The translations under genes and the position numbers were made by a program. Source: Nitriliruptoraceae bacterium (GTDB taxonomy: Bacteria; Actinomycetota; Nitriliruptoria; Nitriliruptorales; Nitriliruptoraceae). From it: a DNA stretch of 5,716 nucleotides. A model generated the notes under the pieces. The model was not told where the DNA came from, made no database searches, and saw only the letters and a list, made by a program, of their open reading frames with translations. The stretch is from NCBI GenBank assembly GCA_007120565.1, contig SKNK01000451.1:1-5716 (forward strand), read 5' to 3'. This document shows positions 1 through 5,716 of this stretch, piece by piece (the first letter of the stretch is position 1; each line of letters opens with the position of its first letter).

Positions 1-1
1 C

Positions 2-1771
2 GACGAGTTCGCGGAGATCGTCGCCGCGGGCCAACCCTTGGTGCGGTGGCGTGGCGCATGGGTCCGGGTCGATCGCGCAACGGTCGACCGCATCGGTGAG
101 CTGCAGGGGGACCACACCGCGCTCGAGCTCACCGAGGCGCTCGCTGCGGCCCTGTCGGGGCAACACGAGGTCGAGGACCTGGGCTACGTCGAGGCCGTGG
201 CGGACGGGGCGCTCGGCAGGTTGATCGACGACCTCCGCACGTCGGATGGTCCCGGCGACGCTTCCATCGTCGGTATCGAGGGCCAACTGCGCCCCTACCA
301 GGAGCGTGGTGTGGCGTGGCTGCAGCGGCTCACCGAACTGGGCATGGGTGGGGTGCTCGCCGACGAGATGGGGCTCGGCAAGACGCTCGAGGCGATCGCC
401 CTACTCACCTCGCGTGAGCAGGATCGTCCCCACCTGGTGGTCTGTCCGACCTCGGTGGTCGGCAACTGGGAACGCGAGATCGCCCGGTTCGCTCCGGGCC
501 TGCGCGTGATGCGCCATCACGGTCCAGAGCGCGCGGCCTCCCGCCGGGCGTTCCGTCCTGGCGAGGTCGCGGTGACCAGCTACGCCCTGCTGCGGCGCGA
601 CATCGGGTTGCTCGAGGACATCCCCTGGGATGTCGTGGTCTTCGACGAGGCGCAACAGATCAAGAACCCGTCGTCGAAGGGCGCCCGGGCCGCACGCGCC
701 CTGCAGACCCGCGCTCGCATCGCGATGACGGGAACGCCGATCGAGAACCGGCTCTCGGAGTTGTGGTCGATCGTCGACGTCACCAACCCAGGGCTGTTGG
801 GCTCGCAGCGGTCCTTCAACGAGCGGTTCGCCGTCCCGGTCGAACGGTGGCACGACCAGGCAGCGGCCGGACGGTTGAAGCGGTTGGTCGCGCCCTTCGT
901 GCTACGTCGTCGCAAGGACGATCCGGAGGTAGCGGTCGACCTCCCTCCGAAGCAGGAGGTCACGGTCGCCTGTTCGCTGACCCGCGAGCAGGCCAGCCTG
1001 TACCAAGCCGCCGTGGATCAGGCGTTCGCGGGGAAGGGCTTGGGATCCACCGCGTTCGAGCGTCGCGGCCGGGTGTTGGCGCTGCTCACCGCGCTGAAGC
1101 AGATCTGCAACCACCCACGTCAGTACCTGCGGGACGACGGCAAGCTCGTAGGTCGGTCCGGCAAGTTGGCCCGGGCCGGGGAGATCCTGGGGGAGGTGGT
1201 TGCCGCGGGCGACCACGCCCTGGTCTTCACCCAGTTCCGCGAGATGGGTGAGCTGTTGGTGCCGCATCTGGGTGCTCACCTGGGGGTCCCCGAGGTGCCC
1301 TTCCTGCACGGCGGCGTGCCGCTCGCCAAGCGCGACGAGATGGTGGAACGCTTCCAGACCGCGGAGGATGCTCCACCGATCCTGCTCGTCTCGTTGCGCG
1401 CGGGAGGGACGGGGCTGAACCTGACCCGAGCGAGCCACGTGTTGCACTTCGACCGCTGGTGGAACCCCGCCGTCGAGGACCAGGCGACCGACCGGGTGCA
1501 CCGCATCGGCCAGACCCGACCGGTGACCGTCCACACGCTGGTCACCGCAGGAACGATCGAGGATCGCATCGCCGAACTCCTGGACCGCAAACGCACCCTG
1601 GCTGATGCCATCGTGGGAACGGGCGAGACCTGGATCACCGAACTCGATGACGACGAGTTGCGTGAGCTGGTCGAACTGTCGACCGCGGACCTCGCCGACG
1701 ACGAAGACGACGACGAGCCGGAGGTCGACCGTCGTCCGCACCTCACCGCACTTCCCGGAGGACTGGCATGA
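2..1771 (+). CDS. SWI2/SNF2-family DEAD/DEAH-box ATPase (helicase), 5'-truncated
   Basis: This is the C-terminal part of a bacterial SNF2 ATPase; the reading frame is already open at base 2 with no stop, so the true start lies upstream. A TTG at base 38 is only an internal leucine. Visible parts in order are: the end of the SNF2-associated N-terminal domain (PLVRWRGAWVRVD, from about base 35); the Q-like LRPYQERGVAWL; Walker A DEMGLGKT (bases 362-385); DEAQ motif II (from 644); motif III TGTPIEN (728-748); then the helicase C lobe with LRAGGTGLNLT and motif VI DQATDRVHRIGQ (1478-1513). These are intact ATPase motifs. The protein ends in an acidic stretch (DLADDEDDDEPEVD). Family members usually translocate on double-stranded DNA rather than unwind it, and can remodel protein-DNA complexes such as stalled RNA polymerase (RapA/HepA-like); the substrate here is unknown. 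Its stop overlaps the start of the SWIM gene, indicating one operon. Confidence 0.96.
   Translation, partial: DEFAEIVAAGQPLVRWRGAWVRVDRATVDRIGELQGDHTALELTEALAAALSGQHEVEDLGYVEAVADGALGRLIDDLRTSDGPGDASIVGIEGQLRPYQERGVAWLQRLTELGMGGVLADEMGLGKTLEAIALLTSREQDRPHLVVCPTSVVGNWEREIARFAPGLRVMRHHGPERAASRRAFRPGEVAVTSYALLRRDIGLLEDIPWDVVVFDEAQQIKNPSSKGARAARALQTRARIAMTGTPIENRLSELWSIVDVTNPGLLGSQRSFNERFAVPVERWHDQAAAGRLKRLVAPFVLRRRKDDPEVAVDLPPKQEVTVACSLTREQASLYQAAVDQAFAGKGLGSTAFERRGRVLALLTALKQICNHPRQYLRDDGKLVGRSGKLARAGEILGEVVAAGDHALVFTQFREMGELLVPHLGAHLGVPEVPFLHGGVPLAKRDEMVERFQTAEDAPPILLVSLRAGGTGLNLTRASHVLHFDRWWNPAVEDQATDRVHRIGQTRPVTVHTLVTAGTIEDRIAELLDRKRTLADAIVGTGETWITELDDDELRELVELSTADLADDEDDDEPEVDRRPHLTALPGGLA
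1757..1761 (+). promoter_or_regulatory. Ribosome binding site of the SWIM gene, inside the SNF2 gene
   Basis: GGAGG lies 6 bases before the ATG at 1768, within the last codons of the ATPase gene. With the ATGA overlap it supports coupled translation of the two proteins and fixes the SWIM start. Confidence 0.75.
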
Positions 1772-2727
1772 GCGGTGGTTCGGTGGTGCAACCTCGCAAC
1801 TGGTGGGGCGGTGCATGGAACGCCGTGCTCGACGAGACCGGGCCCTCCGGTGCCCGGGCGGTGCAGCGGGGGCAGGCGTTGGCCCGTCGCGGCGCGGTCG
1901 ACGAGCTGCGTGTGGACGCAGGTTCGATCACCGGCCAGGTCGCCGAGGAGCGTGGGGATGTCCGCGTGATCGAGCTGACCTGTGAGGTCGCGTCGAACGA
2001 GGTCTGGGAACGTGCTCTGCACCTGCTCGCAGACGAGTTGCGGTTCACCGCCGCGCTGATCGACGGTCGCTTGCCGGAAGGGCTCGACGACGTCCTCGAA
2101 CGGGCCGATCTGCGCTTGGTCCCGAAGTGGCGCGAGTTGGACGTCTCCTGCACCTGTGACGAACGTGGTCCGCTGTGTCGGCACGTGGCTGCGGTGCACG
2201 CGGCCGCAGGGGTAGCCATCGATCGCGATCCCTTCCTGTTGGTGCGGTTGCGCGGATGGGGACGGACCGAGCTCTTGCGGGCCCTCCGGGAACGACGCGG
2301 CGTCGGGGAGCCGGGCGCGGGCGATGCCGCGTTGGATCTGACCGCTGGCTTGACCGCGGCGCGGGGCGATCTGGAAGCCATCACGCTGCATCCGGCGCCG
2401 GTCGATGACCCCGCCGGTCCGTTCCGTCACCTCGGACCTCCACCCGGTGTGGACGACGAAGAGGCGTTGATCACCTTGGTCGAGCGTGCCGCCGGAGCCG
2501 CGTGGCGGTTAGCCGCCGGCGAAGGGGCCGACGCGGCCGATCAGGAACTACTCCTCGCCGAGTTGCGCGCGCAACGGGTGGCCACGCCCGGGTCACTCGC
2601 CGAGGCCCTGGGACGGGATGCGGACCAGCTTCGCGGCGAACTCGACCGGCTCTTCAGCGACGGGCAGGTGATGCGGACCGGATCAGGCGAACGGACCCGC
2701 TACCGCGCCGCGTCTGGCCCTCGCTGA
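1768..2727 (+). CDS. SWIM zinc-finger family protein, partner of SNF2 ATPase
   Basis: A 319-residue protein with a SWIM zinc-binding motif, CxCx6CxH: C128, C130, C137 and H139 (bases 2149-2184, CTCDERGPLCRH). The N-terminus has the family's WWGGAWNAVLDE and a basic RGQALARRGAVDEL stretch, and the finger is followed by the typical DPFLLVRLRGWGRTELLRALR. SWIM domains bind DNA or protein and are often found with SWI2/SNF2 ATPases. Residues about 260-316 read like a winged-helix fold (helices, then a GQVMRTGSGERTRYRA hairpin), so a second DNA contact is possible; this is inferred by eye. The start is well set: ATG at 1768 overlaps the upstream TGA as ATGA, and GGAGG at 1757-1761 lies 6 bases before it. 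It is probably translationally coupled to, and works with, the upstream ATPase. The specific role is not known. Confidence 0.93.
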   Translation: MSGGSVVQPRNWWGGAWNAVLDETGPSGARAVQRGQALARRGAVDELRVDAGSITGQVAEERGDVRVIELTCEVASNEVWERALHLLADELRFTAALIDGRLPEGLDDVLERADLRLVPKWRELDVSCTCDERGPLCRHVAAVHAAAGVAIDRDPFLLVRLRGWGRTELLRALRERRGVGEPGAGDAALDLTAGLTAARGDLEAITLHPAPVDDPAGPFRHLGPPPGVDDEEALITLVERAAGAAWRLAAGEGADAADQELLLAELRAQRVATPGSLAEALGRDADQLRGELDRLFSDGQVMRTGSGERTRYRAASGPR

Positions 2728-2754
2728 GTTATCCGGAGCCCAGCTGAGGGGCAC

Positions 2755-2783
2755 ACCCTGAAGTTCAAGGAGAACTTGAGGGT
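2755..2783. terminator. Probable bidirectional terminator stem-loop between convergent genes
   Basis: ACCCT-G-AAGTTC, loop AAGGA, GAACTT-G-AGGGT: 11 base pairs interrupted by one G/G mismatch, with a 5-base loop. It sits in the 77-base gap between the ends of the SWIM gene (+) and the AtuA-family gene (-), where a two-way terminator is expected. TCCGGAGCC (2732-2740) and GGCTCGGA (2797-2804) could add an outer stem with one bulge. No T-run follows on either strand, so intrinsic termination is inferred from the structure and its position. Confidence 0.6.
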
Positions 2784-2804
2784 TGGCGGGGCGTCCGGCT
2801 CGGA

Positions 2805-4580
2805 CTAGCCAGAGAGCCAGGCTTCGGGGACATCCACGAGCCGTGACCTCAGGTACTCACCGAGCCCCTTCGCTTGGGGATCCGGCCGAGTGGAAGATGC
2901 CACGCCGTCGCCCAACAGCCCTCGGACCACGACGTTGACCGCAGCCAGGTTGGGTAACGGGTAGATCTCGACGTCGAGCTGTTCTGCCTCAGGTAGCAGT
3001 GCGCGGATCGCCGCTGGGGTACCGACGGTGGCCAGTAGCCACCCGTAGTGGTCGACGTCGGGCACCCACAGGCCGATGTTCGCGTCACCGCCCTTGTCGC
3101 CGGATCGGGCCCCCACGAGTTCCCCCAGCGGGGCGCGGGCCGTGGGCCCCGCTGGTGCGTGGTCGACCGAGGGGATCGGCACGGGGGGCCTCGCCTCGAC
3201 CTCCGTGCCCACCAGTGCGCCGCTCTGCTCGATCGACCGCTCGCGGCCGTCCTGCAGGACGACGCGTTCACGGAGTACCTCGGCGTCGATGCGTCCTGGC
3301 CAGTACCGGCCGAAAGGTTCGGCGTCGTCGGGTGCGGCGGTCAGGGTGAAGCCCGGGTAGCTGGCGAGGGCGAGTTCGACGCAGGCGTTGGCGAAGCCGC
3401 GCCGGCCGATCGGTTCGGGATCGTGGTGGTGCACGGTCACGGTGAGGCTCGCGGTGGCCTCGGCGTTGTCGGACGCATCGGGGTGGTCGCTGCGCGTGAG
3501 CCTCCAGTCGACGTGATCGAGCGCCTCGAGGTCGATCGCTGCATGGAGTTGACGGCGGAGCAGGTCCGCCTTCTGGGGGATGTCGAGGCCGGTCAGGACG
3601 AACACGGCCTGGTTGCGGAAGCCGCCGAGGGTGGTGACGCTCACCTTGCTGGTCAGAGGCGGCGGTTCTCCCTGGACGCCGGAGATCCTCACCCGATCTG
3701 GCCCGTCGTCGGCGAGGGAGATGGTGTCGAAGCGGGCCGTGACATCGGCGTTGAGGTAGCGCGGGCCGCCGATCTCGTACAGCAGTTGCGCCGTCACGGT
3801 CCCTCGGTCCACCTGGCCTCCGGTGCCGAGATGCTTGGTGATCACGCTGCTGCCGTCCGCGTGCACTTCGGCGATGGGGAAGCCGGGATGGTCCAGGTCG
3901 GCGATCTCCTGGAAGAAGGCGTAGTTGCCGCCGGTGGCCTGAGCTCCGCACTCGATGGCGTGGCCGGCGACCACCGCACCAGCCAACGCGTCCAGGTCGT
4001 CGCGTTGCCAGCCGAACCGCCACGCGGCAGGGCCGACGGTCAGGCTCGCATCGGTGACCCTCCCGGTGACGACCACGTCCGCACCTTCGGTCAGTGCCGC
4101 GGCGATGCCCCAGCCGCCGAGGTAGGCGTTCGCCGTCAGCGGATGCAGACCGGAACCGACGAAGGGCCGGCCGGTATCCAGGTGTGCCAGTCCCGTGCCG
4201 GCTGCCTCGAGGTCGTCGAGTTGGGCCGTCAGATCGTCGCCCGTGACGTGGGCGACGTGCAGTTCCACGCCGACCTCGGCCACCAGGTCACGAACCGCCG
4301 CTGCCAGTCCCGCCGGGTTGAGTCCTCCCGCGTTGACCACGACCTTGATCCGTCGCTGGTGGATGGGGAGGATCACCTCGCGGAGCTGGCGTAGGAAGCT
4401 CTTGGCGTAGCCGGTAGCCGGGTCCTTCTGCCTGGAGCGCCACAGGATCAACATCGTCAACTCGGCGAGGTAGTCCCCCGTGACCACGTCGAGGGGACCG
4501 TCCTCGACCATCTCGCGGAGGGCGGTGTGTCGATCCCCGTAGAACCCCGAGGCGTTGCCGATGCGCAGGACGTCGTCCAC
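2805..4580 (-). CDS. AtuA-family (DUF1446) protein, acyclic terpene utilization type
   Basis: A 591-residue soluble-looking protein of the AtuA/DUF1446 family. The N-terminal core shows RIGNASGFYGDR (6-17), GDYLAELTMLIL (35-46), VNAGGLNPAG (82-91), VTGRVTDASL (171-180) and ECGAQATGGNY (210-220), all typical of the family. The C-terminal AtuA-like domain (about 484-580) carries the conserved ARSGDKGGDANIGLWV (491-506). The family is named for the atu cluster for citronellol/geraniol breakdown in Pseudomonas; the reaction catalysed by AtuA itself is not firmly established, so substrate assignment here is inference. The start is GTG at 4580-4578, with GAGGAG on the minus strand (4586-4591) 5 bases upstream. 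I saw no signal peptide or membrane segment. It is divergent from the SDR gene and convergent with the SWIM gene, so it may be transcribed alone or as the last gene of its unit. Confidence 0.93.
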   Translation of the reverse strand: MDDVLRIGNASGFYGDRHTALREMVEDGPLDVVTGDYLAELTMLILWRSRQKDPATGYAKSFLRQLREVILPIHQRRIKVVVNAGGLNPAGLAAAVRDLVAEVGVELHVAHVTGDDLTAQLDDLEAAGTGLAHLDTGRPFVGSGLHPLTANAYLGGWGIAAALTEGADVVVTGRVTDASLTVGPAAWRFGWQRDDLDALAGAVVAGHAIECGAQATGGNYAFFQEIADLDHPGFPIAEVHADGSSVITKHLGTGGQVDRGTVTAQLLYEIGGPRYLNADVTARFDTISLADDGPDRVRISGVQGEPPPLTSKVSVTTLGGFRNQAVFVLTGLDIPQKADLLRRQLHAAIDLEALDHVDWRLTRSDHPDASDNAEATASLTVTVHHHDPEPIGRRGFANACVELALASYPGFTLTAAPDDAEPFGRYWPGRIDAEVLRERVVLQDGRERSIEQSGALVGTEVEARPPVPIPSVDHAPAGPTARAPLGELVGARSGDKGGDANIGLWVPDVDHYGWLLATVGTPAAIRALLPEAEQLDVEIYPLPNLAAVNVVVRGLLGDGVASSTRPDPQAKGLGEYLRSRLVDVPEAWLSG

Positions 4581-4585
4581 CGCGT

Positions 4586-4591
4586 CTCCTC
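4586..4591 (-). promoter_or_regulatory. Ribosome binding site of the AtuA-family gene
   Basis: The minus strand reads GAGGAG, 5 bases before the GTG at 4580. This decides for the GTG start, since the first family motif (RIGNASGFYGDR) begins only five residues later. Confidence 0.7.
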
Positions 4592-4608
4592 ATCGCTGCG
4601 GTCTCCAC

Positions 4609-4639
4609 ACGCTAGCGACCACCGGCTGGTCGGCGTCAG
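4609..4639 (-). promoter_or_regulatory. Weak candidate promoter for the AtuA-family gene
   Basis: Minus-strand CTGACG (4634-4639, 4 of 6 with TTGACA) and TAGCGT (4609-4614, a TAnnnT -10) are separated by 19 bases, slightly long. It would give a leader of about 20 bases. The spacer is filled almost exactly by the 17-base palindrome at 4616-4632, which raises its plausibility as a regulated promoter. Such short matches arise easily by chance. Confidence 0.28.
4616..4632. promoter_or_regulatory. Candidate operator palindrome in the divergent promoter region
   Basis: CGACCA-CCGGC-TGGTCG: perfect 6-base half-sites around a 5-base spacer. It lies between the AtuA-family and SDR genes, where a dimeric repressor (TetR- or GntR-like, for example) could control both. 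No regulator gene lies in the window, so the binding protein is unknown. Confidence 0.4.
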
Positions 4640-4651
4640 GTGGCTGCCGAC

Positions 4652-4657
4652 TACGGT
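4652..4657 (+). promoter_or_regulatory. Weak candidate -10 element for the SDR gene
   Basis: TACGGT fits TAnnnT, but no good -35 hexamer lies 16-18 bases upstream. If used, transcription would start near 4664 and leave a leader of about 85 bases that contains both hairpins described at 4680-4727. Confidence 0.18.
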
Positions 4658-4679
4658 GGCGAAGCACCGGTGAGATCAG

Positions 4680-4727
4680 GCCCGCGAGGCGCGCGGGCGG
4701 CTATCCGCGCTGGGGCGGCGTAGCCGC
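4680..4727 (+). other. Two abutting GC-rich hairpins in the leader of the SDR gene
   Basis: Hairpin 1 is GCCCGCG-AGGCG-CGCGGGC (4680-4698; 7 perfect pairs, 5-base loop). Hairpin 2 is GCGGCTA (4697-4703) paired with TAGCCGC (4721-4727), with CCGC/GCGG (4705-4708 with 4715-4718) stacked inside around a 6-base loop. The two stems share bases 4697-4698, so they compete at the junction. They end 12 bases before the GGAGG ribosome binding site. This may be an attenuator, an RNA stability element or simply GC-rich leader; the structure is seen, the function is not. Confidence 0.4.
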
Positions 4728-4739
4728 AACGAGAACGAC

Positions 4740-4744
4740 GGAGG
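4740..4744 (+). promoter_or_regulatory. Ribosome binding site of the SDR gene
   Basis: GGAGG lies 5 bases before the GTG at 4750. It favours this start over an upstream in-frame ATG at 4555, which would add 65 non-family residues and run antisense through the start of the AtuA-family gene. Confidence 0.75.
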
Positions 4745-4749
4745 AACCA

Positions 4750-5526
4750 GTGGACGTATCGAGGTTGTTCGCGGTCGACGGCAAGGTGGCGCTGGTCACG
4801 GGCGGCTCCCGGGGTATCGGTGAGATGCTGGTCCGAGGGTTGGTCGCATCCGGCGTGCGGACCTACCTGTCGTCACGCTCAGTGGAGGCGTGCGAGGAAC
4901 TGGCCGAGGAACTGAGCGCGGCCGGCCACTGTGTCGCGCTCCCTGCGGACCTGTCGACGCCTGAAGGGTGCGAGGCCCTCGCGGCAGCTTTCGGGGAGCA
5001 CGAGGACCGACTGCACGTGTTGGTCAACAACGCGGGCGCTACCTGGGGTGCGCCGCTGGGGGAGTACCCGGCGGAGGGGTTCGACAAGGTCATGGACACC
5101 AACGTCCGGGCCCCGTTCCTGCTGACCCAGGCGCTCCTGCCCTCGCTCGAGGCTGCGGCGACCTCGGAGGATCCCGGTCGGGTGATCATGATCGGGTCGA
5201 TCGACGGGCTGGTCGTACCCAGCTTCGAGTCCTACGCGTACTCGGCGTCGAAGGCGGCGATCCACATGCTCACCCGGCACGTCGGCAAGGCGGTGGCCAG
5301 CCGCAACGTCACGGTCAACGCCATCGCTCCGGGGCTGTTCCCCTCGAAGATGACCGCGTTCCTGTTCGATGAACACGAGGCCGAGGTGGTTGCCGCCATC
5401 CCGCGTGGCCGCGCGGGAACGCCCGAGGATCTGGTCGGCACCGTGATCTACCTCGCCTCGCGAGCTGGCGCCTATACCACCGGAGCCGTGCTTCCGGTTG
5501 ACGGCGGGTATGCGACGCTACGGTGA
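4750..5526 (+). CDS. SDR-family oxidoreductase, RhlG-like (NADPH-dependent reductase)
   Basis: A 258-residue classical short-chain dehydrogenase/reductase with a Rossmann fold. Seen: cofactor motif TGGSRGIG (17-24), ADLS with D67, NNAG (93-96), N118, S150 and YSASK with Y164 and K168, which complete the Asn-Ser-Tyr-Lys tetrad, then APG (193-195) and the C-terminal GAVLPVDGGY. R21 in the glycine motif and R43 after the second strand, with no acidic residue there, favour NADP(H). NNAGATWGAPLGEYP, the PGRVIMIGS stretch and APGLFPSKMT resemble RhlG-type 3-oxoacyl reductases more than FabG. The substrate is therefore probably a keto-acyl or other keto/hydroxy compound, but is not determined. The GTG start at 4750 has a good ribosome binding site and gives the usual family length. 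It is divergent from the AtuA-family gene; SDRs also occur in the Pseudomonas atu cluster, so a shared pathway is plausible. Confidence 0.94.
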   Translation: MDVSRLFAVDGKVALVTGGSRGIGEMLVRGLVASGVRTYLSSRSVEACEELAEELSAAGHCVALPADLSTPEGCEALAAAFGEHEDRLHVLVNNAGATWGAPLGEYPAEGFDKVMDTNVRAPFLLTQALLPSLEAAATSEDPGRVIMIGSIDGLVVPSFESYAYSASKAAIHMLTRHVGKAVASRNVTVNAIAPGLFPSKMTAFLFDEHEAEVVAAIPRGRAGTPEDLVGTVIYLASRAGAYTTGAVLPVDGGYATLR

Positions 5527-5569
5527 GGTCGGTGAAGGTCCAAGGACCCTTAAGGCCGCGTGCGTCGTA

Positions 5570-5629
5570 GCCGACGAACCGACTAGCGAGACGGCGACGT
5601 CTCGGGTCCGCGTGTGGCTGTTCGTCGGC
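5570..5629 (+). terminator. Nested inverted repeat after the SDR gene, possible terminator
   Basis: A perfect 10-base inverted repeat, GCCGACGAAC (5570-5579) and GTTCGTCGGC (5620-5629), encloses a perfect hairpin CGAGACG-GCGA-CGTCTCG (5587-5604) whose loop is a GNRA-type tetraloop. It begins 44 bases after the SDR stop. There is no T-run, so it is an atypical terminator at best; a small structured RNA or an mRNA 3' stability element is the alternative. Confidence 0.35.
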
Positions 5630-5666
5630 CACGCCTCCTCGCCATCAACAGCAACATGAGGCACAC

Positions 5667-5681
5667 TAGCCACGCTGGCTA
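5667..5681. promoter_or_regulatory. Short palindrome, possible operator of the next gene
   Basis: TAGCCA-CGC-TGGCTA: perfect 6-base arms with a 3-base centre, in the noncoding stretch 5527-5716. A dimer binding site near the promoter of a gene beyond the window is one reading; a small hairpin is another. Apart from this and the nested repeat at 5570-5629, I find no convincing gene in this stretch. Confidence 0.25.
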
Positions 5682-5716
5682 CGGCCGGTCAGATGTGGTA
5701 CGCAACGAAGGGATCG

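Noticed and set aside
38..40. TTG at base 38 as the start of the SNF2 gene
   Set aside because: The frame is open back to base 2 and reads family-like sequence across this codon; the normal protein is much longer, so the start lies before the window.
902..2430. Long minus-strand frames across the SNF2 and SWIM genes
   Set aside because: They are shadows of genes with complete conserved motifs on the plus strand and encode low-complexity Arg/Ser/Pro-rich sequence.
2509..2511. TTA leucine codon in the SWIM gene as a bldA-type regulatory switch
   Set aside because: A TTA codon also occurs in the AtuA-family gene (minus strand 2955-2957), and nothing shows this is a Streptomyces-like genome, so it is not a special signal.
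3048..4394. Long plus-strand reading frame (448 codons) opposite the AtuA-family gene
   Set aside because: The minus strand has clear family motifs along its whole length; long antisense frames are expected in GC-rich coding DNA.
4555..4749. In-frame upstream extension of the SDR gene from an ATG at 4555
   Set aside because: It adds 65 residues with no SDR character, runs antisense through the start of the AtuA-family gene and lacks a ribosome binding site; GTG 4750 has a good one.
5537..5555. GGTCCAAGGACC followed by CCTTAAGG just after the SDR stop, as a terminator
   Set aside because: The arms leave only a 2-base gap, so the stem shrinks to four pairs, and no T-run follows; it is too weak to call.
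5315..5632. Minus-strand 105-codon reading frame, with GAGGAGG next to its GTG
   Set aside because: Two thirds lies antisense to the conserved SDR gene, the residues are Arg/Pro-rich and resemble no family I know, and the purine run is too close to the GTG to be a normal ribosome binding site.
5656..5716. Possible start of a plus-strand gene at ATG 5656, open to the window end
   Set aside because: There is no ribosome binding site upstream, only 20 codons are visible and they cross the palindrome at 5667-5681.

Overview
This window is a GC-rich stretch (roughly two thirds G+C or more, judged by eye) with dense genes, GTG starts and strong GC bias at third codon positions. The protein families point to an actinobacterium (Actinomycetota). 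The genus cannot be read from the sequence. TTA leucine codons occur in at least two genes, so this does not look like a genome that strictly avoids them.

Layout: (1) Bases 2-1771, + strand: the C-terminal part of a SWI2/SNF2-family ATPase whose beginning lies before the window. (2) Bases 1768-2727, + strand: a SWIM zinc-finger protein that overlaps the ATPase gene by 4 bases (ATGA), so the two form a translationally coupled pair. (3) Bases 2728-2804: a short convergent gap with an imperfect stem-loop, a likely two-way terminator. (4) Bases 2805-4580, - strand: an AtuA-family (DUF1446) protein of 591 residues, with the AtuA core followed by the C-terminal AtuA-like domain. (5) Bases 4581-4749: a divergent control region with a 17-base palindrome and, on the + side, two abutting GC-rich hairpins just before the next gene. 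(6) Bases 4750-5526, + strand: a classical short-chain dehydrogenase/reductase resembling RhlG-type, probably NADPH-dependent, ketoacyl reductases. (7) Bases 5527-5716: no convincing gene, but a nested inverted repeat and a second, operator-like palindrome.

The window joins two unrelated modules. The first is an SNF2-SWIM pair, a recurrent bacterial combination presumed to act on DNA or nucleoprotein but without a well-defined role. The second is a divergent AtuA/SDR pair, which suggests catabolism of a terpenoid or branched acyl compound, probably under a shared local regulator that is not inside the window. I see no CRISPR array, transposase, tRNA, rRNA or prophage gene. All four genes belong to known families. 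The least explained parts are the noncoding structures around the SDR gene.
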